DNA from: Fodinibius saliphilus | GTDB lineage: Bacteria; Bacteroidota; Rhodothermia; Balneolales; Balneolaceae | Direction of reading: 5' to 3' | DNA length: 64,000 nt | Assembly (NCBI RefSeq): GCF_005869845.1 | Contig: NZ_VAWF01000001.1 | Span: 1,674,001-1,738,000, forward strand | Shown: piece after piece, positions 36,610-45,749 of the stretch | How positions within the stretch are numbered: the stretch's first letter is position 1 | Layout: the number at the start of each line of letters is the position of its first letter | The notes under the pieces: model-generated | Told to the model about the DNA's origin: nothing | What the model saw: only the letters and a program-made list of their open reading frames with translations | Database searches by the model: none | Program-made: the position numbers and the translations under genes

Positions 36610-37461
36610 CTACTCCTCGTATTTGTGAAGTAATATCTTTAACAATTGGGTAAGCTTGCCCTTAATTTTGTTACGTGGCGTAATAAAATCCAGAAATCCA
36701 TGATCAAGCAAATATTCTGACCGCTGGAAACCTTCTGGCAGATCACGGCCAATGGTCTGGCGAATTACACGAGGTCCCGCAAAACCGATAAGTGCCTCTG
36801 GTTCTGCTATATTAAAATCACCCAACATAGCAAAACTAGCGGTAACTCCACCGGTAGTTGGATTGGTCATCAATGAAATATAGGGAACGCCTTCTTCTTC
36901 TAGTTGAGCAAGTTTTGCAGACGTTTTAGCCATCTGCATGAGGCTGAGTACACTCTCCATCATCCGTGCCCCTCCCGACTGTGAAATAATAATAAGTGGT
37001 TTCTTGTTTTCCCGGGCGTGATCAATAGCCATACCAATACGTTCACCAACTACAGACCCCATGCTACCACCAATAAAACTGAAGTCCATACAGGTAATAA
37101 CCACATCCAGATCATTCATCTTTCCAACTCCAACGCGTACTGCATCAGACAGACCCGTCTTTTCCTGATATTCTTCCAGACGATCACTGTATTTCTTACG
37201 ATCTTCAAACTCCAGGGGATCAGTTGGCTGAATTTCCTGGCCAATATCTTCAAACTCCCCGTCATCAAATAGGAAAGAAAAATATTCTTCACTCCCAATC
37301 CGAAAGTGGTATCCGCTCAGCGGGTCTACCCACAGATTGTCCTCCAATTCTCGACGGTGAACAGTTTCTCCGGTTTTGGGTACTTTTACCCAAACACCTT
37401 CCGGCATATCCTTTCGCTGATCCGTCTGTATATTCTTATCTTTTCTCTTAAACCAAGCCAT
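36610..37461 (-). CDS. accD: Acetyl-CoA carboxylase carboxyltransferase subunit beta, without zinc-ribbon cysteines
   Basis: AccD forms the carboxyltransferase with AccA in malonyl-CoA synthesis. The crotonase-like core is intact (DFSFIGGSMGSVVGERI, SQSGGARMMESVLSLMQMAKT, NPTTGGVTASFAMLGD, GFAGPRVI). The N-terminal domain, normally a CxxC...CxxC zinc ribbon, reads EGVWVKVPKTGETVH and NLWVDPLSGYHFRI, with none of the four cysteines. I recall similar replacements in flavobacterial AccD, so this may be a lineage trait. The zinc domain in E. coli binds nucleic acid and helps catalysis. The gene is monocistronic. Confidence 0.95.
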   Translation of the reverse strand: MAWFKRKDKNIQTDQRKDMPEGVWVKVPKTGETVHRRELEDNLWVDPLSGYHFRIGSEEYFSFLFDDGEFEDIGQEIQPTDPLEFEDRKKYSDRLEEYQEKTGLSDAVRVGVGKMNDLDVVITCMDFSFIGGSMGSVVGERIGMAIDHARENKKPLIIISQSGGARMMESVLSLMQMAKTSAKLAQLEEEGVPYISLMTNPTTGGVTASFAMLGDFNIAEPEALIGFAGPRVIRQTIGRDLPEGFQRSEYLLDHGFLDFITPRNKIKGKLTQLLKILLHKYEE

Positions 37462-38014
37462 AATAGAGCAATTTCATTTGTGATAAATGGATTCCAAAAA
37501 TAACGATTCTGGCCTGAAGCTAAAATCTTTTTTGCGCCTCTTTATTTAGGATACTGTAATCCTCTCTGCCTAATTAGATTTATGTTAATTAATTTAATAT
37601 TAAAAAGTTGTAAGTACTTAATCTTGATAAGCACTTACCGTTAAACATATCAAACCAATTATAGCTGCCCTGGGAACGTTTCTGATGAATAGCATAGAAG
37701 AGGTAATGCAAGTTGTCAGAGATTTCAAGAGCGATAAGTTCGGTGAATTATCGTAATAACTAAATTTAATTGACCGGATCGACCAATGTAAAAAAAATAC
37801 AAGTATTCCTCTTGTGCTAAGATAAACAGTATTACCATCGAATAAACAGGATGCTATCGTCATTACAGAAATATTAATCCAGTTTGCAATCACTATTATA
37901 GGCTTTTGCACATTTTATCACCCAACAGCTCCGAGAGAGTTATATTCCTCGTAAAAGAAAAAATGACGACAGTATTCGCTTAACACAAAGATCAAAGCTT
38001 GGTAATGCCCTCTT
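37462..38014. other. Long spacer with at most one weak small gene (553 bp)
   Basis: The spacer between accD and tsaB is AT-rich. It holds one open frame at 37618-37911 that may or may not be a gene. I see no RNA gene, repeat or strong terminator. Confidence 0.5.
37618..37911 (-). CDS. Possible small membrane protein, weak call
   Basis: The 97-residue frame starts with GTG and has two hydrophobic stretches (IIVIANWINISVMTIASCLF and AAIIGLICLTVSAY). There is no recognisable family or ribosome site, and codon use is AT-rich. It could be a decayed gene or chance. Confidence 0.3.
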   Translation of the reverse strand: MQKPIIVIANWINISVMTIASCLFDGNTVYLSTRGILVFFLHWSIRSIKFSYYDNSPNLSLLKSLTTCITSSMLFIRNVPRAAIIGLICLTVSAYQD

Positions 38015-38680
38015 TCATCTCACCTGATTAGAAGTATAGTATTTTGGTTCATAAGATGCGGGACTGGCTTGTTCAATGAAAGGTTCAGCCCCTGCCTGGT
38101 AGAGTTTAATGAGTGACTTTGCAGTAATGGCGTCGGCCCCAAAGGTAGTTGTCTTATTCGTTACCTGGTCATTAATTCTTGGTAAGCCGGTACCAATAAT
38201 GGCATCACCCTTCCGAACCATTCCTTCAAATCCTTCAATGGGGATGACCTCCACCTCGTCATTGGTGCTCAGTATCCCATCCTTTACATCAAACTGTTGA
38301 TGATAAACGTGCACGCGCCGGGCATCAATTATACTATGTATCGTTTGCAAATCATCATTGTTTGAAAATGCCTGCATAGCAAAAGACGCCAAGGTGTTAA
38401 TGCCATACAAAGGAACCTCCGTATCAAACAACAGCCCTTTTACCGCACTCGCTCCAATTCGCAGACCGGTATAAGAACCAGGCCCTTGGCTTAGCAGTAC
38501 AGCCTCAAGTTCACGAACTATAAAACCATGGTCTTGCTTTAATTGTTCTATAAACCGAAAAAGCGTCTCAGAGTGCGTACCACGCTCTTCTACCCGTTGT
38601 TCATATGTGGATCCTTCATCGTTACAAAAAGCAACAGAACAAACATTTGTTGCTGTTTCAATAGCCAAAAGCATGGGCAT
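38015..38680 (-). CDS. tsaB: tRNA threonylcarbamoyladenosine biosynthesis protein TsaB
   Basis: TsaB is the non-catalytic ASKHA-fold partner of TsaD in t6A37 tRNA modification. It shows LAIETATNVCSVAF, the signature LSQGPGSYTGLRIGASAVKGL, and the family length of 221 residues. It starts at ATG 38678-38680. The DUF3857 gene lies 36 bp upstream on the same strand, so cotranscription is possible. Confidence 0.95.
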   Translation of the reverse strand: MPMLLAIETATNVCSVAFCNDEGSTYEQRVEERGTHSETLFRFIEQLKQDHGFIVRELEAVLLSQGPGSYTGLRIGASAVKGLLFDTEVPLYGINTLASFAMQAFSNNDDLQTIHSIIDARRVHVYHQQFDVKDGILSTNDEVEVIPIEGFEGMVRKGDAIIGTGLPRINDQVTNKTTTFGADAITAKSLIKLYQAGAEPFIEQASPASYEPKYYTSNQVR

Positions 38681-38716
38681 TATTTGAGTTAGTTAAATTT
38701 AAAAAAAATACAATTG

Positions 38717-40687
38717 CTATCGTTTAATAAGCCACTTACTATTACTAAGCTGCACCCATCGGCTATACAAATTATATAGCTGGGGAAATAGCTGTACTGA
38801 AAAATCTTTCCGGTTAATATTGATCTGGTAACTGTAATTTAACTGTTCCGGTTCCAGCTTGTACAGCTCGCTAAATTCGGCCCCATCCATACTCAGAGAC
38901 TGATCTCGTCTTATACCCTCAACAGAAAAACCGGAAGGCAATGTAATTGAATATGAAACATTAAGCTTTTCAGGAGCATCCAATGTAACTGGCAGATCGC
39001 GGCTGGCATCGCCAAAAGGATTACTCATCCGGTAGCCCACAATCATGGGACGGTACTCCAGACCATTCGAAAAACTAGTTGCATAATCTTCAATTTCAAA
39101 ACGAGCAGAAATCTCTGCCGAGCGGTCATATTCATTTAAATTACGAATACTTACACTATCTAATTTTATATCCCCATATCCGTCAAATAGAGCTCTACTA
39201 ACAATATCGGCATCATTCATCCCATCAGTACGCTGCCTACGTATCTGCTGTGTAGGATATCCCTTTTGATGGGATATAATCGTACCTCTTAGGGTTCCCT
39301 GGGATGTCAGCTGAGCTTCAACGTCCACTTCGATATCGAATCGACTTTTATTAGGGGCTATCTTAAACCACTCAAAAGAACGAGTCTTAAACTCTAATCC
39401 TTCATCATTGTACATATCCACAGGAATAAGTCCGGGCTGACTGTGGCTAAAACTGGCGTCCATTACATATGTTTGCCCCTCGATGTGTGAGCGTACCATT
39501 TGGGCATTAAACTGGTAGAAAGAGGGGAAACTTTTATTAATAGCACCCGATTTTCTTGTGGAAACCAGCACCGGAAAAGCTTTAATTCCTGCCCCACGAA
39601 GCATTGCTACCAACGTTTGATTGATTGCAGCCTGATCAGCAACCTCGCCTGCTAAAACGGCTCTGCTTCTTGTATTACTATAGGGAGAATGAGCTCCGGA
39701 AAAACTCATCCGCTCATTCAAATATCGGAAAACGTGATTCTGAATCTCTTTTGCGTTATTCCCGGTATGTGCCTTGGCAATAGAATCCCCCTTTGCATGA
39801 GCATAGCTGTTTTTTCTTATCTCAGTCAGTGGATTTGTATTCTTACGGAGCTTGGCAACCACCACATCCCAACCGATATCAAGCGTCTGTCGCGGGATCC
39901 CGAACTCACTCATCATAAATTTAAATTTCGCCCGGTGATCATCCAAAGATGTTATGTAGGGTTCCTTCTCGGTAGCAGGGATATCATAGGCCATCCACCG
40001 TTCTGTGACGATAGGCTTGGGCTGTGGAATAGTAAAAATCTTGGGAACAGAGCTGGTATCCGTATAGACAAAACTGTTATCAACCGATCCACTATAGTTT
40101 TCCGTCAACTGCTTGTAGCGCAAATAGTTGGGATAGGTTATCGTCAGCTTAGCAGCTTCAGTAGGAACAGGATGTGAGAGGAAAAAGTCGGGTAACTCCT
40201 CTATATAACGACGCTCAATAGTATATCGATATTCCAATATAGCCCCATCAACAACCGTCGGCATGGTAAACTCTTTAACGTTATACCGTGAGTTGATATT
40301 TACCGTTCGGATATCATCCTGTCGTAAAGCTATCTGATTCCCTGACGGCAGGTGCGTCCACCCACTGATATCTGAAATCCGTTCCATGTTGTTATCATAA
40401 TAATATGGAATAGAAATAATAGAAGCCTCTCGAGCTGTTTTATCAAACACTTTGAGACGAACATGATGTTCAAGAGTGGCAACGATAGAGCCCCCCTTTT
40501 CTTCAAAAGAGACGTCCATCTCCTTATTAGTAATAGTATAAGGAGCTCCAGAACTGCTTAAGTGGTATAAAGAATCAGGAATAACGCCAAAATCTGCATC
40601 TTGAAACTGTTGAGCATATAGACTGGATGTTAGTACGAGGAGACTAACACCAATAATTACTGTATAGCGATACAATACTGTGAACAT
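38717..40687 (-). CDS. DUF3857 / transglutaminase-like periplasmic protein lacking catalytic residues
   Basis: A signal peptide (ending SSLYAQ) is followed by a DUF3857 domain to about residue 250, a transglutaminase-like domain at about 290-430 and a C-terminal beta domain. In active relatives the core reads GDCKDKA with catalytic Cys and a later FNH with catalytic His. Here the corresponding segments are GEVADQAAINQTLVAMLR and FNAQMV, so Cys and His are missing, while the Asp region (YVMDAS) remains. The protein is therefore probably a binding or scaffold protein, not an enzyme. Function is unknown. Confidence 0.82.
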   Translation of the reverse strand: MFTVLYRYTVIIGVSLLVLTSSLYAQQFQDADFGVIPDSLYHLSSSGAPYTITNKEMDVSFEEKGGSIVATLEHHVRLKVFDKTAREASIISIPYYYDNNMERISDISGWTHLPSGNQIALRQDDIRTVNINSRYNVKEFTMPTVVDGAILEYRYTIERRYIEELPDFFLSHPVPTEAAKLTITYPNYLRYKQLTENYSGSVDNSFVYTDTSSVPKIFTIPQPKPIVTERWMAYDIPATEKEPYITSLDDHRAKFKFMMSEFGIPRQTLDIGWDVVVAKLRKNTNPLTEIRKNSYAHAKGDSIAKAHTGNNAKEIQNHVFRYLNERMSFSGAHSPYSNTRSRAVLAGEVADQAAINQTLVAMLRGAGIKAFPVLVSTRKSGAINKSFPSFYQFNAQMVRSHIEGQTYVMDASFSHSQPGLIPVDMYNDEGLEFKTRSFEWFKIAPNKSRFDIEVDVEAQLTSQGTLRGTIISHQKGYPTQQIRRQRTDGMNDADIVSRALFDGYGDIKLDSVSIRNLNEYDRSAEISARFEIEDYATSFSNGLEYRPMIVGYRMSNPFGDASRDLPVTLDAPEKLNVSYSITLPSGFSVEGIRRDQSLSMDGAEFSELYKLEPEQLNYSYQININRKDFSVQLFPQLYNLYSRWVQLSNSKWLIKR

Positions 40688-40847
40688 GAATCAAGATTAT
40701 AATTCAGCGACCTCTAAATGGGGATCTGCATTCTGCAGATTAATGAAGTATAAAATTAAGTTACACTTTTTCTTAAGACCTAGAACGTGAATAGAAAGAT
40801 AAGATTATGCAATCTATTTTAATTTCGCATATATTTCCCTTCTGAGA

Positions 40848-42143
40848 TTATATCTCATTAATAACAAATCGCCCTTTATTATAGATTGCTTCAGCTCGCC
40901 CTTTCATCTGATCACCCAGGTATGGAGAATTTGCGGACTTAGAATGCACTTTATCCTCATCAAAGGTCCACTCCTCATCAATATTAAAGAGCGTCAAATT
41001 GGCCTTAGCTCCCTTTTCTATTTTAGGGATTTCAAGATTTAAAATTTCTCGTGGTTTCTCTACTATCTTGGCAAGAAGTTCGTTCAGATCTAAAACACCC
41101 GAATCCAAAAGCTGCCGTACGCTCACGCTCCAAGCTGTTTCCAACCCAATAATTCCATTAGGAGCATAAATAAACTCTACCTCTTTTTCCTGGATAGCAT
41201 GTGGTGCATGGTCGGTACAGATCGCATCAATAGTACCATCTGCTAATCCTTTGATCATCGCATCTACATCTTCCTGGCTGCGAAGCGGGGGATGCATCTT
41301 TACATTCGTATCAAAATCGCGTCGTTCAATCTCTTCATCCGTCAAGTCAAAATGATGTGGACATACCTCTGTAGTCACATTAATACCTTTGGCTTTCGCC
41401 TGACGCACTAAATCCACCGCTTTGGCCGTGCTGATATGTGCCACGTGAATATGACCGCCGGTAAATTCTGCTAATAAAATATCACGGGCAATCATCACCT
41501 CTTCAGCTATTCCCGGAGTGCCGTCAATGCCGAGCTTGGCCGACTCTTTCCCTTCGTGCATATGACCGGGGCGAGAAAGCTTTAGATCCTCTTCATGATT
41601 AATAATAGGCATCTCCAGCATGGAAGAATACTCCAGTGCCACGCGCATAAGCTGAGCATTATAAACGGGATCACCGTCATCACTAAATGCGACAGCACCT
41701 CCCTTCTTCATATCCCCCATTTCAGCAATAGATTTACCTTCTCGCTCTTTAGATACACACCCAATCGGATGAACTTCAACCGGGAGGTCTTCTGCTTTTT
41801 TCTTGATAAACTCTACTACATCTCGACTGTCAATAGCAGGGTTCGTATTCGGCATGCATGCTACCTCCGTAAAACCACCAAAAGCTGCCGCAGCACAACC
41901 GGTCTCGATGGTTTCCTTGTGCTCATAACCGGGCTCACGCAAATGTACATGCATATCCATCCAACCACCGGAAAGATAGGCTTCTTTCCCGTCATGGACC
42001 TCTTCATTTTCTTTGGGATTTAGTTCATTACCGATCTCAGCAATTTTCCCGTCGATAATACGAAGATCAACAATATCTGAACCGTCAAAATCGCCGCCAA
42101 CCGGCTTTATATTTTTAAGCAGTAAATTAGGTGTGTAACTCAT
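40848..42143 (-). CDS. pyrC: Dihydroorotase
   Basis: Dihydroorotase catalyses ring closure in pyrimidine synthesis. Metal-binding HVHLREPG, the MPNTNPAID segment, HIAHISTAKAVDLV with metal His, and CTDHAPHA with catalytic Asp are present. It belongs to the class I (PyrC/AllB-like) amidohydrolases with 431 residues. It starts at ATG 42141-42143 and diverges from xseA across about 180 bp. No attenuator is evident. Confidence 0.93.
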   Translation of the reverse strand: MSYTPNLLLKNIKPVGGDFDGSDIVDLRIIDGKIAEIGNELNPKENEEVHDGKEAYLSGGWMDMHVHLREPGYEHKETIETGCAAAAFGGFTEVACMPNTNPAIDSRDVVEFIKKKAEDLPVEVHPIGCVSKEREGKSIAEMGDMKKGGAVAFSDDGDPVYNAQLMRVALEYSSMLEMPIINHEEDLKLSRPGHMHEGKESAKLGIDGTPGIAEEVMIARDILLAEFTGGHIHVAHISTAKAVDLVRQAKAKGINVTTEVCPHHFDLTDEEIERRDFDTNVKMHPPLRSQEDVDAMIKGLADGTIDAICTDHAPHAIQEKEVEFIYAPNGIIGLETAWSVSVRQLLDSGVLDLNELLAKIVEKPREILNLEIPKIEKGAKANLTLFNIDEEWTFDEDKVHSKSANSPYLGDQMKGRAEAIYNKGRFVINEI

Positions 42144-42325
42144 AAAAACTTTCCGTTATTTTTGATGAAGCTAAATATACAAAAACCAAGGCGCTGATGA
42201 AGCTGATTTTGTCGATTCTCTTTAATACATATATTATCACTTTGTCTTCTCCAGAAAATACTTTGTGACAAGCCGCTGCTAACTGTAACTGATCATTTTC
42301 AACTATAAACTGTTCTCTACTCAAC

Positions 42326-43519
42326 ATGCCTCAGTCTGACCTTTTCGAATCTGCAACGCTCTCTGTCACCGAACTAACCCAAGATATTAAAGCAGTGCTC
42401 GAAGGAAATTTTCTGGATGTTAAAGTAGAGGGAGAAGTCAGCAATGCATCTACCAGCCGAAGCGGACATACCTATTTTACGCTCAAAGACGAAGATGCAC
42501 AGCTCTCGTGCGTAATTTGGCGCGGTGTTTCTAGATCTATTGATGCAGAAGTAGTAGATGGACAACACATTATTGCCGGAGGTGACATCCAGGTGTATCC
42601 CCCCCACGGCAAATATCAGCTTATTGTTCGTTCACTGGAACAAGCCGGAAAAGGTGCACTGCAAGAAGCTTTTGAAAAGCTGAAAAAAAAGCTGAAAGAG
42701 GAAGGGCTTTTTGAGGATAGCCATAAAAAACCACTACCCAAATTCCCTTTCAAAATAGGCGTTATCACTTCGGCTACCGGTGCCGCGTTTCATGATATAC
42801 GGGATACCCTGGAGCGCCGCTGGCCTATAGCAGATGTCTTGCTGCATCATGCAAGTGTTCAGGGCGTAAATGCTGCCCCTGAACTTGTTAAAGCAATCAA
42901 TCATTTCTCCCTGGAAAACAATGTAGACCTTCTCATTGTTGGTCGTGGCGGTGGTTCGTTGGAAGACCTCTGGCCATTTAATGAGGAAGCTGTAGCCCGC
43001 GCACTTTTTAATTGCAAAGTTCCTACTATCAGTGCAGTGGGTCACGAAGTTGACTTTAGCATCTCAGATTTCGTGGCCGATGCCCGTGCTGCTACCCCAA
43101 CCCAGGCAGCTATTGTAGCTACCCCTGACATCAATGAAGTACGTATGTATGCTGATGACCTTACCAATCGCTTACATGATATCATGGAGAGTCGGGTGAG
43201 CGAGAAAAAGGAACGAGTACAGCAGTTGGTACAATCACATGCTTTACGAGTGGTCAAACAAACCGTTGCTAATAATCATGAACGTGTTAATAATCTGACG
43301 GAACGGCTGCGACATCGAAAAAAACTTCACTTTATGCAAAAGCGGGAAAAACTTTCGGAACTACAACATCGATTGGAGCTCAAAAATCCTAATACCGCCC
43401 TGGAAGAAGGATATTCTCGTATCTGGCAAAAAGGGAACTGGGTTCAAACACTGGAGAATTTTGATGCCGATCGCCCCGCTACGATTGAGTGGAAAGATGG
43501 CAAAACTAAAGTAGGCTAA
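42326..43519 (+). CDS. xseA: Exodeoxyribonuclease VII large subunit
   Basis: XseA degrades single-stranded DNA with XseB. The N-terminal OB fold is LEGNFLDVKVEGEVSNAS...HTYFTLKDEDAQLSCVIWRG. The catalytic domain shows IGVITSATGAAFHDI, GRGGGSLEDLWPFNEE and SAVGHEVDFSISDFVADARAATPT, followed by a long coiled-coil region. The 397-residue length is normal. No xseB gene follows in this window; a small membrane-protein gene is next. Confidence 0.96.
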   Translation: MPQSDLFESATLSVTELTQDIKAVLEGNFLDVKVEGEVSNASTSRSGHTYFTLKDEDAQLSCVIWRGVSRSIDAEVVDGQHIIAGGDIQVYPPHGKYQLIVRSLEQAGKGALQEAFEKLKKKLKEEGLFEDSHKKPLPKFPFKIGVITSATGAAFHDIRDTLERRWPIADVLLHHASVQGVNAAPELVKAINHFSLENNVDLLIVGRGGGSLEDLWPFNEEAVARALFNCKVPTISAVGHEVDFSISDFVADARAATPTQAAIVATPDINEVRMYADDLTNRLHDIMESRVSEKKERVQQLVQSHALRVVKQTVANNHERVNNLTERLRHRKKLHFMQKREKLSELQHRLELKNPNTALEEGYSRIWQKGNWVQTLENFDADRPATIEWKDGKTKVG

Positions 43520-43592
43520 AAAAGAGTATTTGACGTATGTAAATTTTTATACATACTACTAATGAAGATAAGTGTAAATTAATCCTGATGAC

Positions 43593-44054
43593 ATGCTCGA
43601 ACAGTACCGCATTCATGTTGAACACAAAGGCAGACAGCATCAACTCTTTAACGCCTTGCTAGCCCTGGCAACAGGTGTTCTCACTCTTGCTTATCCCAAC
43701 TTTTTGTACTTGATAGCAGGAGCCTATCTCGTTGGGCTGGGATTACTATTTGTGATGTTCAGAGTATCACCTGCGGTTGCTGCCATTCCTATTGTCAGTG
43801 GCGTTATCATCTTCTTTTTCCCGGAGCTTATTCCCGCTACTCTTGCTACTTTTTTAGCCTTCTTTGGCTTTATCCTTTTATTTGGATTTCAATTTGCACT
43901 CTTGGGAATAATCACCCTCATCATTGCGGCCCTTATCATCGCCAACCCCGAATCGGTAGCCTATCTGGCAGCTACATTTTTGTTATTCTACTCAATATCC
44001 AACCTCATACGGTACTACCAGCGATGGAAAAGTGATGATACGATAATTTTTTGA
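43593..44054 (+). CDS. Small membrane protein with three DUF3096-like repeats
   Basis: The 153-residue product consists of three similar units of about 35 residues, each a helix pair around a proline turn: FNALLALATGVLTLAYP..., AAIPIVSGVIIFFFPEL... and LLGIITLIIAALIIANPES... The pattern resembles DUF3096/DUF308 membrane proteins of unknown function. It follows xseA after 73 bp and may be cotranscribed. Confidence 0.65.
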   Translation: MLEQYRIHVEHKGRQHQLFNALLALATGVLTLAYPNFLYLIAGAYLVGLGLLFVMFRVSPAVAAIPIVSGVIIFFFPELIPATLATFLAFFGFILLFGFQFALLGIITLIIAALIIANPESVAYLAATFLLFYSISNLIRYYQRWKSDDTIIF

Positions 44055-44170
44055 TATAAAGCTTACCCAACCACTTCAAACTTAGAAGTTGGACACTTAG
44101 CACCTAGAACATCAACACTTAAATAGATCACTAAACTCACTTAGCTTTAAAATAACTGTTCATTGATCAC

Positions 44171-44198
44171 TAAAAAAAGGAAACTGTAAACGGTCCCC
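44171..44198 (-). terminator. Rho-independent terminator of pheA
   Basis: On the minus strand GGGGACCG pairs with CAGTTTCC (one mismatch, two G-T pairs) around TTTA, followed by TTTTTTTAG. It lies 5 bp beyond the pheA stop. Confidence 0.7.
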
Positions 44199-44203
44199 TG
44201 CGA

Positions 44204-45355
44204 TCAATCATCTCCATTCCCAACTTGGGCCGGATAACACCCAAGTACCTTAAGCGAACTGGCTTCCTGCTCCAGCTCTTCTAAAGCTACCCTCGTATCA
44301 GGCTTCGCAATGTTCCCTTCGATATCCAGGTAAAACTGGTACTTCCAAGGTTCATTGGGCTTAGGACGGGATTCAAGCTTCGTCATTCGAATATCATGGT
44401 CATCAATCACATTGAGACATTTGATAAGAGCCCCTTTATCGTGCGAAGTCACCATCAATAACGACGTTTTACATGGAATCTGCAGATCCACTTCAACCGG
44501 GTCGCGCCCCACAATGACAAAACGAGTAAAGTTTTCAGGCTGATTAGCAATATCACGCTTCAAAATTTCAAGTCCGTATATCTCTGCTGCATAACTACCG
44601 GCAATCGCGGCCTGCGAAAGGTCGCCATCCTCCAACACTTTTTTAGCTGACATCGCTGTATCGATATAGGATTCTATTTTGCAGTCGTGCAGTTTTGCCA
44701 AGTAATTACTGCACTGTGAAATAGCTTGGGGGTGTGACATAATCCTACGAATACGTTCAATAGCTACATCTTCGAGCGCTAACAGACAATGAACAATACG
44801 CAACGCTTCTTCTCCAACAATATGAAGGTCTCCTTCTCCAAGAATATTGTAGGTATCGTTAATTGAACCGGCTGTCGTATTTTCTATCGGCAGTATGGCA
44901 TAGTCGACCTCTTTATTTTTTACTGCCTTTGCTGCCTGTTGAAAAGTATTATAACCGTAGGAATGAACTTCAGCATAACGTTCCTCAAAATGGCGATAAG
45001 CCGCTTGGTGACTAAAAGCTCCGTCGGTTCCCTGGTATGCTACCTGTACAATTTCATCATCTTTTTTGGCGTTTTGGTGATCAACCAGGGTATGCGTTTG
45101 AAAGCGAACAGAATGATGGATGATATCTTTAAAAAGCTCTTCAGCAAAATAGCGATCCAGACCAGCTTCACGTGCCAGTTTTGTGATTTTACTCAGCAGC
45201 TGTTCCTCCCTGTCAGTATCACGGATATTACGTTCTTCATCCAGCTTAAATGATGATACTTCACGTACCAGCTCCTGACGCTTTGCTAGCGCTTTTATAA
45301 TCTTTTTGTCTGTTTCGTCGAGTAATTTTCTTATCGATTCTAACTTATCAGCCAT
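44204..45355 (-). CDS. pheA: Bifunctional chorismate mutase / prephenate dehydratase
   Basis: This P-protein converts chorismate to phenylpyruvate in phenylalanine synthesis. The AroQ mutase domain (residues 1-90) has the helix KLESIRKLLDETDKKIIKALAKR. The dehydratase domain starts VAYQGTDGAFSHQAA and contains LPIENTTAGSI and NFTRFVIVGR with the catalytic Thr-Arg-Phe triad. A C-terminal ACT domain with TKLESRP binds phenylalanine for feedback control. The 383 residues fit the family. It is monocistronic with its own terminator. Confidence 0.96.
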   Translation of the reverse strand: MADKLESIRKLLDETDKKIIKALAKRQELVREVSSFKLDEERNIRDTDREEQLLSKITKLAREAGLDRYFAEELFKDIIHHSVRFQTHTLVDHQNAKKDDEIVQVAYQGTDGAFSHQAAYRHFEERYAEVHSYGYNTFQQAAKAVKNKEVDYAILPIENTTAGSINDTYNILGEGDLHIVGEEALRIVHCLLALEDVAIERIRRIMSHPQAISQCSNYLAKLHDCKIESYIDTAMSAKKVLEDGDLSQAAIAGSYAAEIYGLEILKRDIANQPENFTRFVIVGRDPVEVDLQIPCKTSLLMVTSHDKGALIKCLNVIDDHDIRMTKLESRPKPNEPWKYQFYLDIEGNIAKPDTRVALEELEQEASSLKVLGCYPAQVGNGDD

Positions 45356-45749
45356 CTCTGCGGTAAATATTGTTGTATAAAGTGAATCGTTAAGAATATT
45401 GGATTGAATACTCTTATGAAAGAGAAATTAAAAATATTTTAACTTTATAATTTATGCGACTCAATCTTTAATCTTCACATCTTACTCTACTGTAATTTTC
45501 ATATTTATACTGAAATCCTGAAACAAAACGTGGCGATCTCCCTATCATAGCAACTTAAACTTTGAAGGGCAGCCTTCAGAGCCTAAGTGAACCTTAAAAA
45601 GAAGATTACTTCGTCAGAGTAAAAACACTCTTCCGTGTAATGACACTGTTTTTTATGGAGTTTTAAAAAGGGCTGGGGCGAATCGCAGGATACAACTTGC
45701 AATAACAAAAAATAGACACTAACGATGGCAAGCATAAGATGACAAGGTT
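45356..45749. other. Intergenic region, no gene seen (394 bp)
   Basis: This spacer should hold the pheA promoter and the end of the efflux transcript. The only structures I see are a small perfect hairpin TGAAGG-GCAG-CCTTCA (45563-45578) and weak inverted repeats near 45615-45655. No reading frame of note is present. Confidence 0.5.

Noticed and set aside
39689-40177. 162-codon plus-strand frame opposite the DUF3857 gene
   Set aside because: It is antisense to a clear conserved protein and shows no family motif.
40724-40740. Palindrome ATCTGCA-TTC-TGCAGAT between pyrC and the DUF3857 gene
   Set aside because: Seven-base arms without T tract or second copy are too little to call a terminator or operator.
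43535-43556. Hairpin GTATGTA...TACATAC after xseA
   Set aside because: It is AT-rich, short and not followed by a T tract, so termination is not supported.
44081-44125. Short recurring CTTAG/ACACTTA motifs after the DUF3096-like gene
   Set aside because: The units are too irregular to be a tandem repeat or CRISPR and no second array exists in the window.
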